This document shows, piece after piece, positions 34,564 through 44,353 of a stretch of 64,000 nucleotides of DNA. The notes under the pieces are model-generated. The model saw only the letters and a list, made by a program, of their open reading frames with translations, was not told the origin of the DNA and made no database searches. The DNA comes from Vibrio furnissii CIP 102972 (GTDB lineage: Bacteria > Pseudomonadota > Gammaproteobacteria > Enterobacterales > Vibrionaceae), in the NCBI RefSeq assembly GCF_000176175.1, contig NZ_ACZP01000010.1:1-64000 (forward strand), in the 5' to 3' direction. The stretch's first letter is position 1; each line of letters starts with the position of its first letter. Both the position numbers and the translations under genes were made by a program.

Positions 34564-35343
34564 TTAATTAAATTTATCTTTTTCTTCTAAATAAACCAGC
34601 GGTAATATTTTTGCCAGATTGCTGTATTCTTTCACATTATGAAATGTTAATCCTTTGGCGGCATCGAGCGGAATAACGACATCCTGCGGTATTTTTCTGA
34701 CCACTTTTTTATTTTCGATATTATAGCCAAACCAAAATCGAGAACGTAATTCGATGCCAGTTCCTTTATTGCGAAAGGTATGACACATCATGGTGTCATT
34801 GAGGTTCGCACAGATGATCGACACACCATGCTGTTCCATCAAAGCCACATCAAAGCCCATCTCTTCGGGCGATTGGAAATGAATCGCCAGCTCTTCCGCG
34901 CCCAAACCGATGTCTTCATTCACACGATGCGTCACGCCCCAAATGCGTTCTTTGATGGGAATGTCTGGATTGGTCAATTGCTCGACTTTATCGGTCACCA
35001 AACCAAAGTGGTCATCAGGATCCCAAATTTTATAACGCAGCGGATTCAACCCATGCCACACAAACCACCATTGAAACATCTCTTTACTCACATTTGGCAT
35101 GAGCGTGATGTTCGACGCATACGCGGTGCCATCTGGCATTGAGCAATAGCCGACTTCAGATGCGAGATAGCCCGGTTTGCACAGCTCATTTCTCGCTTCA
35201 ATCGGTAATGCATTGCGGCTATCCATCGGCCCTTTCTTTATTTCATCAAGCAGATCTTGTGGCTGCTCAGCCATCGTCATGAAAAAATATTTAGAATAGG
35301 ATTCTTGCATTTCTTCTGGTGAAAGTTCTTTTAATTGACTCAT
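34564..35343 (-). CDS. DAPG hydrolase (PhlG) family protein
   Basis: Protein of 259 residues with the PhlG fold core: MFQWWFVWHGLNPLRYKIWDPDDHFGL and the later AEELAIHF, CHTFRNKGTGIELRSRFWFGY. PhlG is a zinc-dependent C-C bond hydrolase that cleaves 2,4-diacetylphloroglucinol; conserved His and Glu in these segments fit metal ligands. Whether this Vibrio enzyme acts on phloroglucinols is not known. It is 20 bases upstream of the XapX gene on the same strand and divergent from a LysR regulator, which probably controls both. Confidence 0.85.
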   Translation of the reverse strand: MSQLKELSPEEMQESYSKYFFMTMAEQPQDLLDEIKKGPMDSRNALPIEARNELCKPGYLASEVGYCSMPDGTAYASNITLMPNVSKEMFQWWFVWHGLNPLRYKIWDPDDHFGLVTDKVEQLTNPDIPIKERIWGVTHRVNEDIGLGAEELAIHFQSPEEMGFDVALMEQHGVSIICANLNDTMMCHTFRNKGTGIELRSRFWFGYNIENKKVVRKIPQDVVIPLDAAKGLTFHNVKEYSNLAKILPLVYLEEKDKFN

Positions 35344-35473
35344 ACTGACTCCTAATAAAATACATCAGTGCATCTGATGGAAGTAAGATTAATCAGCCGA
35401 AGACTCAATGTACAATAACCATTCACAATGGTATTATTGGAAAAACTTATGCACCCCGGGAAATAAAATTGTT

Positions 35474-36370
35474 ATGAACATTAAACAGCTTGAGTATTTT
35501 CTTTCCGTCGCTCAATTAAAGAGTTTCACCAAAACTGCTGAACAATTTTTTATTTCCCAAACCGCAATCAGTCAGCAAATTAAAGCACTTGAACATGAAT
35601 TAGGGGTCACGTTACTTCATCGAAATAATAGAATCGTCGAACTGACTGCAGCGGGAGAGGTGTTTTATTCCGATGCAAAGAACATCATCAATAATATTCA
35701 TGCCAGCAAAGAACGCGTGGCAAATGCTGCCATGGGGATTCAAGGCTCACTCAATGTCGGATTTTTGCCGATGCATGGGGATACCCTGTTGGCGGACATT
35801 CTCGGTGATTTTTATAAAAAGAACCCGTTAATCGAAATCAACATTGCCGACGACAACATCACCCAGCTCTACAAGGCGTTATTTGATGGGCAGTTGGATG
35901 TCATCTTCACCATCGACTATGAGTTAGAAAACTATCCCAGCATTGATTATCTCAATCTGCCGCCAATCCCGCTGTATGCAGTGGTCAATAAAACGCATCG
36001 CCTCTCTAATCTCAAAAGCTTACCGATCGACTTGTTGTCAGAGGAAGCGTTCATTGTGATCAGCTACAGCAATAATCTACCTTATGGCGTCGATCGGCTG
36101 ATCAAGATCTGTGATTCCGGCCAGTTTGTGCCCAAAATCAAGCACAAAGTGCCCTCGTTTGAAGCCGCGTTGGTCATGGTCGAAGCCGGGTTGGGCGTCG
36201 CCGTATTGCCCAACTACAACCGCCATCATCACACCAACGTGGTTTATATCCCCATCGAGCAGTGCCAAGAGCATGTGAAGCCCATCGTGGCGTGGAATAC
36301 CGAGTCACTCAATCCGACCTTGAACCTCTTTTTACGCCAGCTCAAATCAACGATCTCGATGTTGGCATAG
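35474..36370 (+). CDS. LysR-family regulator of the DAPG-hydrolase cluster
   Basis: LysR regulator of 298 residues. Winged helix-turn-helix in NIKQLEYFLSVAQLKSFTKTA with FFISQTAISQQIKALEHELG, then a periplasmic-binding-like effector domain (about 90-290). I use the start at 35474 (MNIKQLEYF), the usual LysR N-terminus; the longer frame from 35408 adds residues that do not fit. It is divergent from the hydrolase and XapX genes, so it is their likely activator or repressor. Confidence 0.88.
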   Translation: MNIKQLEYFLSVAQLKSFTKTAEQFFISQTAISQQIKALEHELGVTLLHRNNRIVELTAAGEVFYSDAKNIINNIHASKERVANAAMGIQGSLNVGFLPMHGDTLLADILGDFYKKNPLIEINIADDNITQLYKALFDGQLDVIFTIDYELENYPSIDYLNLPPIPLYAVVNKTHRLSNLKSLPIDLLSEEAFIVISYSNNLPYGVDRLIKICDSGQFVPKIKHKVPSFEAALVMVEAGLGVAVLPNYNRHHHTNVVYIPIEQCQEHVKPIVAWNTESLNPTLNLFLRQLKSTISMLA

Positions 36371-36433
36371 ACCGCCATGTCCTCGCCGTTTGGCGCGTGC
36401 AAAACAAAAAGCCGTTTGGAGCGAACACAACAA

Positions 36434-36470
36434 AAAAAAAGCAGCGCCGGAGAAACCAGCACTGCTTTTT
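36434..36470. terminator. Imperfect terminator between lysR and glmS
   Basis: aaaaagcagcgccgg and ccagcactgcttttt pair with two mismatches around loop agaaa; A run on the left, T run on the right. It can act for both convergent genes. Confidence 0.6.
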
Positions 36471-36527
36471 CGTTCACATCATGAGCCTCAACAACAGACC
36501 CATGGGAGTGATGATTGACGATGAGCG

Positions 36528-38360
36528 TTATTCAACCGTCACCGCTTTGGCCAAGTTGCGCGGTTGGTCAACGTCCGTGCCTTTGATCAGAGCCACATGG
36601 TATGACAACAACTGCATCGGAATGGTGTAGTAGATTGGCGCAGTGATGTCGCTGACGTGCGGCATGGTGACGATCTTCATTGTGGCATCGGCTTCAAAGC
36701 CAGCCGCTTGATCGGCAAACACATACAGCAGGCCGCCACGAGCGCGCACTTCTTCAATGTTGGATTTGAGTTTTTCCAACAATTCATTGCTTGGCGCCAC
36801 CACCACCACTGGCATGTCGGCATCAATGAGCGCCAACGGGCCGTGTTTCAGTTCACCCGCCGCATACGCTTCTGCGTGAATGTACGAGATCTCTTTTAGT
36901 TTGAGCGACGCTTCCAGCGCAATCGGGAAATATTCGCCACGACCAAGGAACAGCGTGTGTTGCTTGTCGGCAAAGTCTTCGGCAATGGTTTCGATCTCTT
37001 TCTCACATGCCAGCGCCGCTTCAATTTGTTGTGGCAACGCATGCAGCGCTTCGACGATCTCTTTTTCCTGCGCTTTGTCGATCACGTGTTTCTGTTTGCC
37101 CAGCGCCGTCACCAACATCAGCAATGCGGCCAGTTGCGTGGTGAACGCTTTGGTCGATGCCACGCCGATTTCAGTGCCCGCGCGCGTCATGAATGCGAAG
37201 TCGGATTCACGCACCAGTGAAGAGCCGGCCACGTTACAGATGGTCATCGCGGCCATGTAACCTTTTTCTTTCGCCAGACGCAATGCCGCCAATGTATCGG
37301 CCGTTTCGCCAGATTGCGACAGGGTGATTAGCAAGCTGTTTGGACGCGTCACAAATTTGCGGTAACGGAATTCCGATGCAATTTCGACATCGCAGCTCAC
37401 GCCGGCCAGTGCTTCAAACCAATAGCGCGCCGTCATCCCCGCGTTGTAAGACGTGCCGCACGCGACGATTTGGACGTGTTCCACGTTATTCAGAATGTCT
37501 GCAGCGTGCACGCCAATGCTTTCAGTCACCACAGAATCTTTGGTCAGGCGACCTTCCATGGTGTTGATCAGCGCTTTCGGCTGCTCAAAAATCTCTTTTT
37601 GCATGAAGTGGCGGAACTGACCTTTATCACCCGCATCGTGTTCGGCATTCGATTCGACGATGTCACGCGTCACGGCTTCACCGAACGTGTTGAATACGTT
37701 CACTTCGCGACGCGTCACTTCGGCCACGTCCCCTTCTTCCAGGTACATAAAACGACGCGTTACGCTCAGCAGGGCCAGTTGATCTGACGCCAGGAAGTTT
37801 TCCCCCACACCAAAACCAATCACGATCGGGCTCCCCGAGCGCGCCACCACGAGACGAGACGGATCTTTGCGATCCACCACCACGGTGCCATACGCGCCTT
37901 CGAGCTGTTTCACGGTTTTTTGCACCGCTTCGAGCAGTGAACTTGCCGTGCGACGTTCCCATTCCACCAAGTGCGCGATCACTTCGGTGTCGGTTTGTGA
38001 GGTAAACACGTAACCGCGCTCACGCAACTGTTCGCGCAGCACTTCGTAGTTCTCAATGATGCCGTTGTGAACCACGGCAATGTCGCCCGACATGTGTGGG
38101 TGAGCGTTGACTTCAGAAGGCTCACCGTGTGTCGCCCAGCGCGTGTGCGCAATCCCCGTGCCGCCCGCCACGTGCTGCGCATCGACAGCATCCGCCAGCT
38201 CTTGCACTTTGCCCAAACGGCGAACGCGCGTGAGCTGACATTCACTGTCAACCACCGCCAGACCCGCTGAGTCGTAACCGCGGTATTCCAGACGGCGTAG
38301 GCCTTCGACCAAGATTTCAGCGACATCACGTTGTGCTACTGCACCAACAATTCCACACAT
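36528..38360 (-). CDS. glmS: Glutamine-fructose-6-phosphate aminotransferase
   Basis: GlmS, 610 residues, makes glucosamine-6-phosphate from fructose-6-phosphate and glutamine, the first step to UDP-GlcNAc for peptidoglycan and LPS. The start at 38360 gives MCGIVGAV with the catalytic Cys at residue 2; a longer frame from 38411 would bury it. The glutaminase domain (2-240) and two SIS domains (about 285-600, with CGTSYNAG and [10 protein letters not shown]) are complete, and the end is [11 protein letters not shown]. It lies 102 bases after the DeoR-type gene on the same strand. Confidence 0.98.
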   Translation of the reverse strand: MCGIVGAVAQRDVAEILVEGLRRLEYRGYDSAGLAVVDSECQLTRVRRLGKVQELADAVDAQHVAGGTGIAHTRWATHGEPSEVNAHPHMSGDIAVVHNGIIENYEVLREQLRERGYVFTSQTDTEVIAHLVEWERRTASSLLEAVQKTVKQLEGAYGTVVVDRKDPSRLVVARSGSPIVIGFGVGENFLASDQLALLSVTRRFMYLEEGDVAEVTRREVNVFNTFGEAVTRDIVESNAEHDAGDKGQFRHFMQKEIFEQPKALINTMEGRLTKDSVVTESIGVHAADILNNVEHVQIVACGTSYNAGMTARYWFEALAGVSCDVEIASEFRYRKFVTRPNSLLITLSQSGETADTLAALRLAKEKGYMAAMTICNVAGSSLVRESDFAFMTRAGTEIGVASTKAFTTQLAALLMLVTALGKQKHVIDKAQEKEIVEALHALPQQIEAALACEKEIETIAEDFADKQHTLFLGRGEYFPIALEASLKLKEISYIHAEAYAAGELKHGPLALIDADMPVVVVAPSNELLEKLKSNIEEVRARGGLLYVFADQAAGFEADATMKIVTMPHVSDITAPIYYTIPMQLLSYHVALIKGTDVDQPRNLAKAVTVE

Positions 38361-38462
38361 GGTATTAACTCCGTAACTATTTTTTGTTTCAGCTTCTCTG
38401 TGGCATTCCAAGCCGGGGCAGCAAGCAAAAGGCCCGTCAGAGAAGGAGGGTATTCGTTGTGC

Positions 38463-39224
38463 TCAGGCGCGAATCACACGCACCTGATGAGATTCAATTT
38501 GTGCCACGTCAGCGTCGGGCAATTCTTTATCGGTCACCAGCACATCAATCGTGTCCCAGGACAATTCGAGATTGGGGATTCTGCGCCCCACTTTGTCGGA
38601 TTCCACCATGACGATCACTTCACGCGAGACTTCCGCCATCACCTTGCTCAGGCCAACCAACTCATTGAACGTGGTCGTGCCGCGCTCCAAATCAATGCCA
38701 TCGGCACCAATAAACAGTTGGTCAAAATCGTACGAACGCAGCACCGATTCCGCGACTTTGCCTTGAAAGGATTCAGAATTCGTATCCCACGTCCCGCCAG
38801 TCATCAGCAGCGTCGGTTCACTTTCTAACTCGTTGAGTGCGTTGGCAACATGCAAGGCGTTGGTCATCACCACCAAGCCACGCTTGTCGTTCAGTTGCTC
38901 AATCAACGCGCCGGTGGTGCTGCCGCTGTCGATCACAATGCGATTGTGGTCGCGAATTAATTTCGCCGCGGCTTTGGCAAGCGCTAACTTTCGAACCGAA
39001 ACTTTTGGACTCATTTCATCGGCGACTACCTCTTTGGGAAGCGCAATGGCGCCGCCATAACGTCTGAGCAGCAGACCGTTACTTTCTAACGAGGCGAGAT
39101 CCTTTCTAATGGTCACTTCGGAGGTTTCAAACTGGCTGGAGAGCGCTTCAACGCTGACTTCACCTTGCTCATTCACGAGGTTGGCAATGGCGTGACGTCT
39201 GAGCTGTGTATTTCGTTTCGACAT
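38463..39224 (-). CDS. DeoR/GlpR-family regulator upstream of glmS
   Basis: Protein of 253 residues. DeoR-type helix-turn-helix at the N-terminus (QGEVSVEALSSQFETSEVTIRKDLASLE) and a DeoR C-terminal sugar-phosphate sensor domain with VIDSGSTTGALIEQL and IGADGIDLERGTT. Being just upstream of glmS, it probably senses an amino-sugar phosphate and controls glmS. CGAAAC repeats around 39242-39278 are its likely operator. Confidence 0.9.
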   Translation of the reverse strand: MSKRNTQLRRHAIANLVNEQGEVSVEALSSQFETSEVTIRKDLASLESNGLLLRRYGGAIALPKEVVADEMSPKVSVRKLALAKAAAKLIRDHNRIVIDSGSTTGALIEQLNDKRGLVVMTNALHVANALNELESEPTLLMTGGTWDTNSESFQGKVAESVLRSYDFDQLFIGADGIDLERGTTTFNELVGLSKVMAEVSREVIVMVESDKVGRRIPNLELSWDTIDVLVTDKELPDADVAQIESHQVRVIRA

Positions 39225-39241
39225 GGTTTATTTTTTATCAA

Positions 39242-39278
39242 GTTTCGAATCGAAACGAAGTATAATCAAAACGAAACA
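39242..39278. promoter_or_regulatory. Likely DeoR-type operator
   Basis: Perfect palindrome GTTTCGA-A-TCGAAAC at 39242-39256, with a third half-site ACGAAAC at 39271-39277. It lies 18 bases upstream of the DeoR-family gene. CGAAA-type repeats are known targets of this family. Confidence 0.65.
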
Positions 39279-39512
39279 TTTATGTCCATTTATTTTGATC
39301 CAAAAAATTAATATTTCGCGCTAAAACCTTGTCCTAAGACAAATCTTAAACAGTGATATTGACGCCGTTCAGTGGTAGAATTCGCACCCTAAAAGAAAAA
39401 AAATTACAGAATACGGCGTGATATTTTTGTAACTTTGGCCGTTTACCCTGACTAAGTCGCGGATTTCTGAAATTTTAACCCCAACAAATGGTCATAAAAT
39501 GACTAAACTTGT

Positions 39513-39525
39513 TGAAAGACTTTCA
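39513..39525. promoter_or_regulatory. Possible Cra-like palindrome upstream of pykF
   Basis: TGAAA-GAC-TTTCA, resembling the Cra (FruR) half-sites that repress pykF in enterobacteria, but with a 3-bp instead of 2-bp centre. Confidence 0.3.
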
Positions 39526-39655
39526 GCTTTGGAGTGAGCGAAACTCGTGAACTACACTTGGCAATTGAAGACGACATGTTGCCACCACCGAGATCACTTT
39601 GGGGCGATGCACCAAACTTCTATTTCTTAATTTCTATTACCGGAGAGACCCTTCC

Positions 39656-41068
39656 ATGAAAAAGACCAAAATCGTTTGTACGATTGGCCCTAAAACTGAA
39701 TCTGTAGAGAAGCTAACTGAACTAGTTAACGCAGGCATGAACGTGATGCGCCTGAACTTCTCTCACGGTGACTACGTAGAGCACGGTACTCGTATTGCGA
39801 ACTTCCGTCAGGTCATGGAAAACACAGGTAAGCAACTGGCTATCCTGCTGGACACCAAAGGTCCAGAAATCCGTACAATCAAACTGGAAAACGGCGATGA
39901 CGTTGATCTAGTTGCTGGTCAAGAATTCACATTCACCACTGACACTTCAGTTGTTGGCAACAAAAACATCGTTGCTGTGACTTACGCTGGTTTCGCACAA
40001 GACCTGAACGTAGGCAACACCATTCTGGTTGACGATGGTCTGATCGAAATGGAAGTGACTGCGAAAACTGATTCAGAAGTAAAATGTAAAGTGCTGAACA
40101 ACGGCGCACTGGGCGAAAACAAAGGTGTGAACCTACCAGGCGTATCTGTGAACCTGCCAGCACTGTCTGAAAAAGACAAAAACGACCTGAAATTTGGTTG
40201 TGAGCAAGGCGTTGACTTCGTTGCGGCTTCTTTCATCCGTAAAGGTTCTGACGTGAAAGAGATTCGTGAAGTTTTGGCTGCAAACGGCGGCGAAAACATT
40301 CAAATCATCTCTAAAATTGAAAACCAAGAAGGCGTAGACAACTTCGACGAAATCCTAGAATTGTCTGACGGCATCATGGTTGCACGTGGCGACCTGGGTG
40401 TAGAAATCCCAGCAGAAGAAGTTATCTTCGCGCAAAAAATGATGATCGAAAAATGTAACCGCGCACGTAAAGTGGTTATCACTGCAACGCAAATGCTAGA
40501 TTCAATGATCAAAAACCCACGTCCAACTCGCGCAGAAGCGGGCGACGTTGCGAACGCGATCATGGACGGTACTGATGCAGTCATGCTGTCTGGTGAAACT
40601 GCGAAAGGTAAATACCCTGTTGAAGCCGTAACCATCATGGCTCAAATCGCAAACCGTACAGATTCAGCGCTGAAAGCGGAACTGGGTTCTCGTCTGGACA
40701 GCCCACGCCTACGCATCACTGAAGCCGTATGTAAAGGTGCAGTCGACACTGCTGAGAAACTAGCAGCGCCACTGATCGTCGTTGCAACTGAAGCGGGTAA
40801 ATCTGCACGTTCAGTACGTAAGTACTTCCCAACAGCAAACATCATCGCGGTTACCACCAACAAGAAAACTGCTGCACAGTTGGTTCTGAGCAAAGGTGTT
40901 TCTCCAGTGGTTGTGGATTCTATCGACAGCACTGATGATTTCTACCGTCTGGGTAAAGAAATCGCACTAGAATCTGGCCTGGGTAAAAAAGGCGACATCG
41001 TGGTGATGGTTTCTGGTGCACTTGTGGCATCTGGCACAACCAACACAACGTCTGTACACGTACTGTAA
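39656..41068 (+). CDS. pykF: Pyruvate kinase I
   Basis: Glycolytic enzyme of 470 residues that makes pyruvate and ATP from phosphoenolpyruvate and ADP. Start [16 protein letters not shown] at 39656 with ggagagacc upstream; the longer frame from 39599 is not likely. Substrate and metal residues lie in [30 protein letters not shown] and ATQMLDSM. It is the PykF type, activated by fructose-1,6-bisphosphate. Codon use is that of a highly expressed gene. Terminator follows. Confidence 0.97.
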   Translation: MKKTKIVCTIGPKTESVEKLTELVNAGMNVMRLNFSHGDYVEHGTRIANFRQVMENTGKQLAILLDTKGPEIRTIKLENGDDVDLVAGQEFTFTTDTSVVGNKNIVAVTYAGFAQDLNVGNTILVDDGLIEMEVTAKTDSEVKCKVLNNGALGENKGVNLPGVSVNLPALSEKDKNDLKFGCEQGVDFVAASFIRKGSDVKEIREVLAANGGENIQIISKIENQEGVDNFDEILELSDGIMVARGDLGVEIPAEEVIFAQKMMIEKCNRARKVVITATQMLDSMIKNPRPTRAEAGDVANAIMDGTDAVMLSGETAKGKYPVEAVTIMAQIANRTDSALKAELGSRLDSPRLRITEAVCKGAVDTAEKLAAPLIVVATEAGKSARSVRKYFPTANIIAVTTNKKTAAQLVLSKGVSPVVVDSIDSTDDFYRLGKEIALESGLGKKGDIVVMVSGALVASGTTNTTSVHVL

Positions 41069-41086
41069 TTCAGTCGGTTCAGCACA

Positions 41087-41121
41087 TAAAAAAAATCGGG
41101 GCATGGCCCCGATTTTTTATT
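41087..41121 (+). terminator. Terminator after pykF
   Basis: aaaaaatcggggc / gccccgatttttt stem with loop at, flanked by A and T runs; it can work in both directions. Confidence 0.92.
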
Positions 41122-41129
41122 TCTGTCTC

Positions 41130-41261
41130 TTACCAACCAAAAAACTCTTTGTGGTGGGTGTTAAGCAATAACACCATCGGCAGGAAATAAAGCGCACTGA
41201 GCTTAAATCCTAATACCAACAAAAAGCCAATCGTGAGCCTCACGAGAAAATGATTAACCAT
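41130..41261 (-). CDS. Possible small membrane protein
   Basis: Frame of 43 residues from 41261: MVNHFLVRLTIGFLLVLGFK, then LSALYFLPMVLLLNTHHKEF. One long or two short membrane helices, with gaggcagagt before the ATG. A longer frame from 41339 exists. It lies between the pykF terminator and the diguanylate cyclase gene. No family recognised. Confidence 0.4.
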   Translation of the reverse strand: MVNHFLVRLTIGFLLVLGFKLSALYFLPMVLLLNTHHKEFFGW

Positions 41262-41449
41262 ACTCTGCCTCGTCTTGCCCAGAGTGTGCGATTTCCGTTC
41301 CCTTTCCCCGCCCCACTGCGGAAAAAGTGACTGCTCCATTCAAATTTGGGCGACTATCGATGAAAAGATCGACAGTTTACTTATTAATCAGTTTAGCTCA
41401 AGCGGGAATAAAAATTAGACTTTAGTCGCATTGTCAGAAAAGTGTGACA

Positions 41450-43318
41450 CTAGGCGATATCATCACTGCTATGGCAGACCGATACGCGGTTTCGGCCCAA
41501 TGTTTTCGACTCATACAACGCAATGTCCGCACATTTATACGAGCGATTGCTGTCGAACGTCAGGTCGGTTACGCCCGCGCTGATGGTCACGGTTAGACTT
41601 TGGTCGATAGCCACGGCAGCACGCAAACGATCCACCACGCGGTGCGCTTCGTCAATGGCAGTGTGAGGCATGATCACCGCAAACTCTTCGCCACCAATAC
41701 GCGCAATAAAATCGGTGCTGCGTAGCTGGTGCGTGAGGATCTGCGCGACCTGAATGATCACACGATCGCCCTGATCGTGTCCCTGTTCATCATTGATGCG
41801 TTTAAAGAAATCAATATCGATCAACACCAAGCAGGCGTCATGATTGTGGGCATAGCGTTCGACCAGTTGCGTCTGCGTTTGCAGCTCTTGTTCGAACTTG
41901 CGCCGGTTCCAAAGGTGTGTCAGGGAATCTTTTTCACTCAGCTCGCGCAGTTGGTTTTCCAACGCTTTGCGCTCGCTGATATCAATAATCGAGGTGATGT
42001 AGTAACTCACGCGACCCGCTTCGAAAATGGCCTGAATGCGCACAATGGTCGTGAGCATTTGCTGATCCTCGGTGACCAACTCCACTTCCCCTTCCCAGCT
42101 ATGCTGTTCCGACACTTTTTCAAGTACGTCGAGCACCTGATCCATGCCGTGGTGACTCAGCAACACTTTGAGCGCGTTCCGTCCCAGCACCCAATGACTG
42201 CTCAGCCCGGTCATCGTTTCAAACTCTTCGTTGACCATGATCACTTGGTGCGACTTATCAGAGATCATCACCGCCGACATGCCACTGAGCGCCGCACGCG
42301 CGAGTTTGCTTTCAATCGTCCGTCGATGGTAATGCAGCGCCATGGAAATGGTCGGCAGTGCAAAAATCAGCACGATCAAAAAGACAAACACGCCCTCTTT
42401 CACCAGATCGTTCAGATCGCGCGCGACGCGATGCGTGAGTTGGGCTTGGGTCAGTTTGATCACCAAATGCAGTTGCTGCTTGTCAGCAAACGCCATGGTG
42501 GTGAACACCAACAGATGGTCGGCTTCTTGGCGGTAGCCACGTGCCTGCTGCTGCATCTGTGCCCACGTGAACGGGTATTCACGCGCAAAGTGATGCGGTG
42601 AATAGGCGCTGTCTTGGTTGTGCATGAACGGCGTTTCCGGCGTCAGGTAAACACCTGTATTCGAAATCAGTTTTGGCCGCAGGGTGGCATCCAGCGCGTA
42701 GCTGAGACGATTCGACAGATTGAGAATGTCCACATCAATCATCACATACCCGACCCGCTGGCCAGCCATATTGATGGGCGTCACCACACAGACAGAAGGA
42801 ATCGTCTCCATCGTCTCGCCCCGCTTCACACGGCGTGTGCCACTCCAAGCGCCCACTTGGTCATCCCCCAATGATTGCGCGTAGCGCAGCAATGTGCTCT
42901 GTTGGTAGTGCTCCTCAGTCTCAACCGCTTTGGCCTGATGCGCAGCCGCCGAGTAATCGACGCGAATCAACACCTGCCCCTGCACATCCATGAAGCGAAT
43001 ATGGTCGTACCATTTCTGGCTTTTGGCGACCGACATAAACACGCCCGCCAAACGAGATTGATGCTGTGGGGTTGGCGCCTGAGCGAAGTCGTACGTGCTT
43101 TGGCTATGACCTAACAGGTCAACGACCGAAAATAGCTGTTCTTGAATCCGGGAGAATTCGCGCTCACTGTAGGTGAGCTGATTGAGCGCTTCGCGCGCGG
43201 TTTGGATGATGTTGCTCTGCTTGAGCTGCTGATAGCGTTGCACGTAATACGCGGTAATCGCGGTGGTCATCAGCGTACAGGCGATGAGAAGAAATATGAC
43301 GACTCTCGAAAACCTCAT
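41450..43318 (-). CDS. Membrane diguanylate cyclase with PAS domain
   Basis: Protein of 622 residues that makes cyclic di-GMP. Order: membrane helix (7-25), periplasmic sensor domain of Cache type (about 30-300), second membrane helix (about 310-330), PAS domain (about 340-455), GGDEF domain (about 470-615). The active site is IGGEEF and a product-inhibition site RxxD (RSTD) sits five residues before it, so the enzyme should be active and feedback-inhibited. Likely controls motility or biofilm; the signal is unknown. A 290-residue antisense frame inside it is a shadow. Confidence 0.93.
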   Translation of the reverse strand: MRFSRVVIFLLIACTLMTTAITAYYVQRYQQLKQSNIIQTAREALNQLTYSEREFSRIQEQLFSVVDLLGHSQSTYDFAQAPTPQHQSRLAGVFMSVAKSQKWYDHIRFMDVQGQVLIRVDYSAAAHQAKAVETEEHYQQSTLLRYAQSLGDDQVGAWSGTRRVKRGETMETIPSVCVVTPINMAGQRVGYVMIDVDILNLSNRLSYALDATLRPKLISNTGVYLTPETPFMHNQDSAYSPHHFAREYPFTWAQMQQQARGYRQEADHLLVFTTMAFADKQQLHLVIKLTQAQLTHRVARDLNDLVKEGVFVFLIVLIFALPTISMALHYHRRTIESKLARAALSGMSAVMISDKSHQVIMVNEEFETMTGLSSHWVLGRNALKVLLSHHGMDQVLDVLEKVSEQHSWEGEVELVTEDQQMLTTIVRIQAIFEAGRVSYYITSIIDISERKALENQLRELSEKDSLTHLWNRRKFEQELQTQTQLVERYAHNHDACLVLIDIDFFKRINDEQGHDQGDRVIIQVAQILTHQLRSTDFIARIGGEEFAVIMPHTAIDEAHRVVDRLRAAVAIDQSLTVTISAGVTDLTFDSNRSYKCADIALYESKTLGRNRVSVCHSSDDIA

Positions 43319-43425
43319 GACCCTGCACTATCATCCCTGCGAAAAAGAAGGTGGGTACTATATCACCATTTCAGGCGCACTGAATAAAAAAGCGACCGCA
43401 GACTCGGTTTTGATTGTGTCGAAAT

Positions 43426-43460
43426 AAAACAGCCAGAATCGAGCATGATCCTGGCTGTTT
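43426..43460 (-). terminator. Terminator after the SIMPL gene
   Basis: aaacagccag / ctggctgttt 10-bp stem; on the reverse strand it is followed by a T-rich run. It lies 18 bases past the stop of the SIMPL-domain gene. Confidence 0.75.
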
Positions 43461-43477
43461 ACCGCATGATGGGGTGT

Positions 43478-44176
43478 TTATTCTGCCAGTTTATAAATCA
43501 CATCCACGCGATCGCGAATCACCAACGTGGCATCCTGATAAGTATCGCTCGCGCTGACTTTTTCATTCATGCTCATCGCACGCATCATCACGGGCTGCGG
43601 ATTCATGGTGTTGTAATCAATTCGCCACACGCCGCCCAAGTTGCGTTTGAACCCTTTGGCAATCGAGCGCGCTTTCAGTTTCGCGTCTTCAATCGCCGCC
43701 ATGCGGGCTTGCTGTTGGTATTTCGCTTCATCACGCACTTTCAGCTGCACGTTATCAACTTGATTGATGCCGTTGGCCAGCGCCACATCCAAATACTGGT
43801 TCAGGTTGGCCACATCATCCACTTCCACCGTTACACTGCGTGACGCGCGGTAGCCGACCAGTTCCGGTTGGCCGGATTTCGGGTAATGGTATTGCGGTGC
43901 CAAATAGAGGTTGGAGCTGGATATGTGCTGCGCATTGACGCCCGTCGCTTTCAGCTGCGCGGTAAATGCCGTCACCACTTTATCGACCGCAGCCTTAGCT
44001 TGCTCGGCATTCATGGTGGTTTCCGTCACTTTCACAGAGAACTGCGCCATGTCTGGTTTTGCGACGACTTCACCGTACCCAGTGGTCACCAAATGCGGAA
44101 AGTTAGGGTCTTGCGCCTGAACGCTGGCTGCGCCAAATAAGCACGCCACAATCGCAAGCTGAGGGATCAATTTCAT
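43478..44176 (-). CDS. SIMPL-domain periplasmic protein (YggE-like)
   Basis: Protein of 232 residues with a signal peptide (MKLIPQLAIVACLFGAASVQAQ) and a SIMPL/DUF541 domain (VTTGYGEVVAKPDMAQFSV...). E. coli YggE, its likely counterpart, reduces oxidative stress and lies next to argO/argP as here. Periplasmic; it probably forms ring oligomers as in the family. Biochemical activity not known. Confidence 0.9.
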   Translation of the reverse strand: MKLIPQLAIVACLFGAASVQAQDPNFPHLVTTGYGEVVAKPDMAQFSVKVTETTMNAEQAKAAVDKVVTAFTAQLKATGVNAQHISSSNLYLAPQYHYPKSGQPELVGYRASRSVTVEVDDVANLNQYLDVALANGINQVDNVQLKVRDEAKYQQQARMAAIEDAKLKARSIAKGFKRNLGGVWRIDYNTMNPQPVMMRAMSMNEKVSASDTYQDATLVIRDRVDVIYKLAE

Positions 44177-44353
44177 GCCGTTTACCTTATCGGTTTACGC
44201 TAGGTGACCTAGCCAAAATCCGGTCGTCTGCATGACGATCCGGTCAAAATCATTGGCTCTATCATAGGTGAAATAATGCGCGTTCGAAGCGTATGGCGGT
44301 GAAAATCACACAACTTTGACTTTGCTCGCAAGCGCTCCCCACAGGGGTGTCAT

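Larger units (their letters stand above)
39225..39655. other. 431-bp divergent control region, DeoR gene and pykF
   Basis: Contains the CGAAAC repeats near the DeoR gene, an AT-rich middle, a Cra-like palindrome at 39513-39525 and a pykF leader of over 100 bases with ggagagacc before the pykF ATG. No gene seen. Confidence 0.6.

Noticed and set aside
41729..42601. 290-residue antisense frame inside the diguanylate cyclase gene
   Set aside because: His/Arg-rich shadow of a real gene; the sense frame has complete domains.
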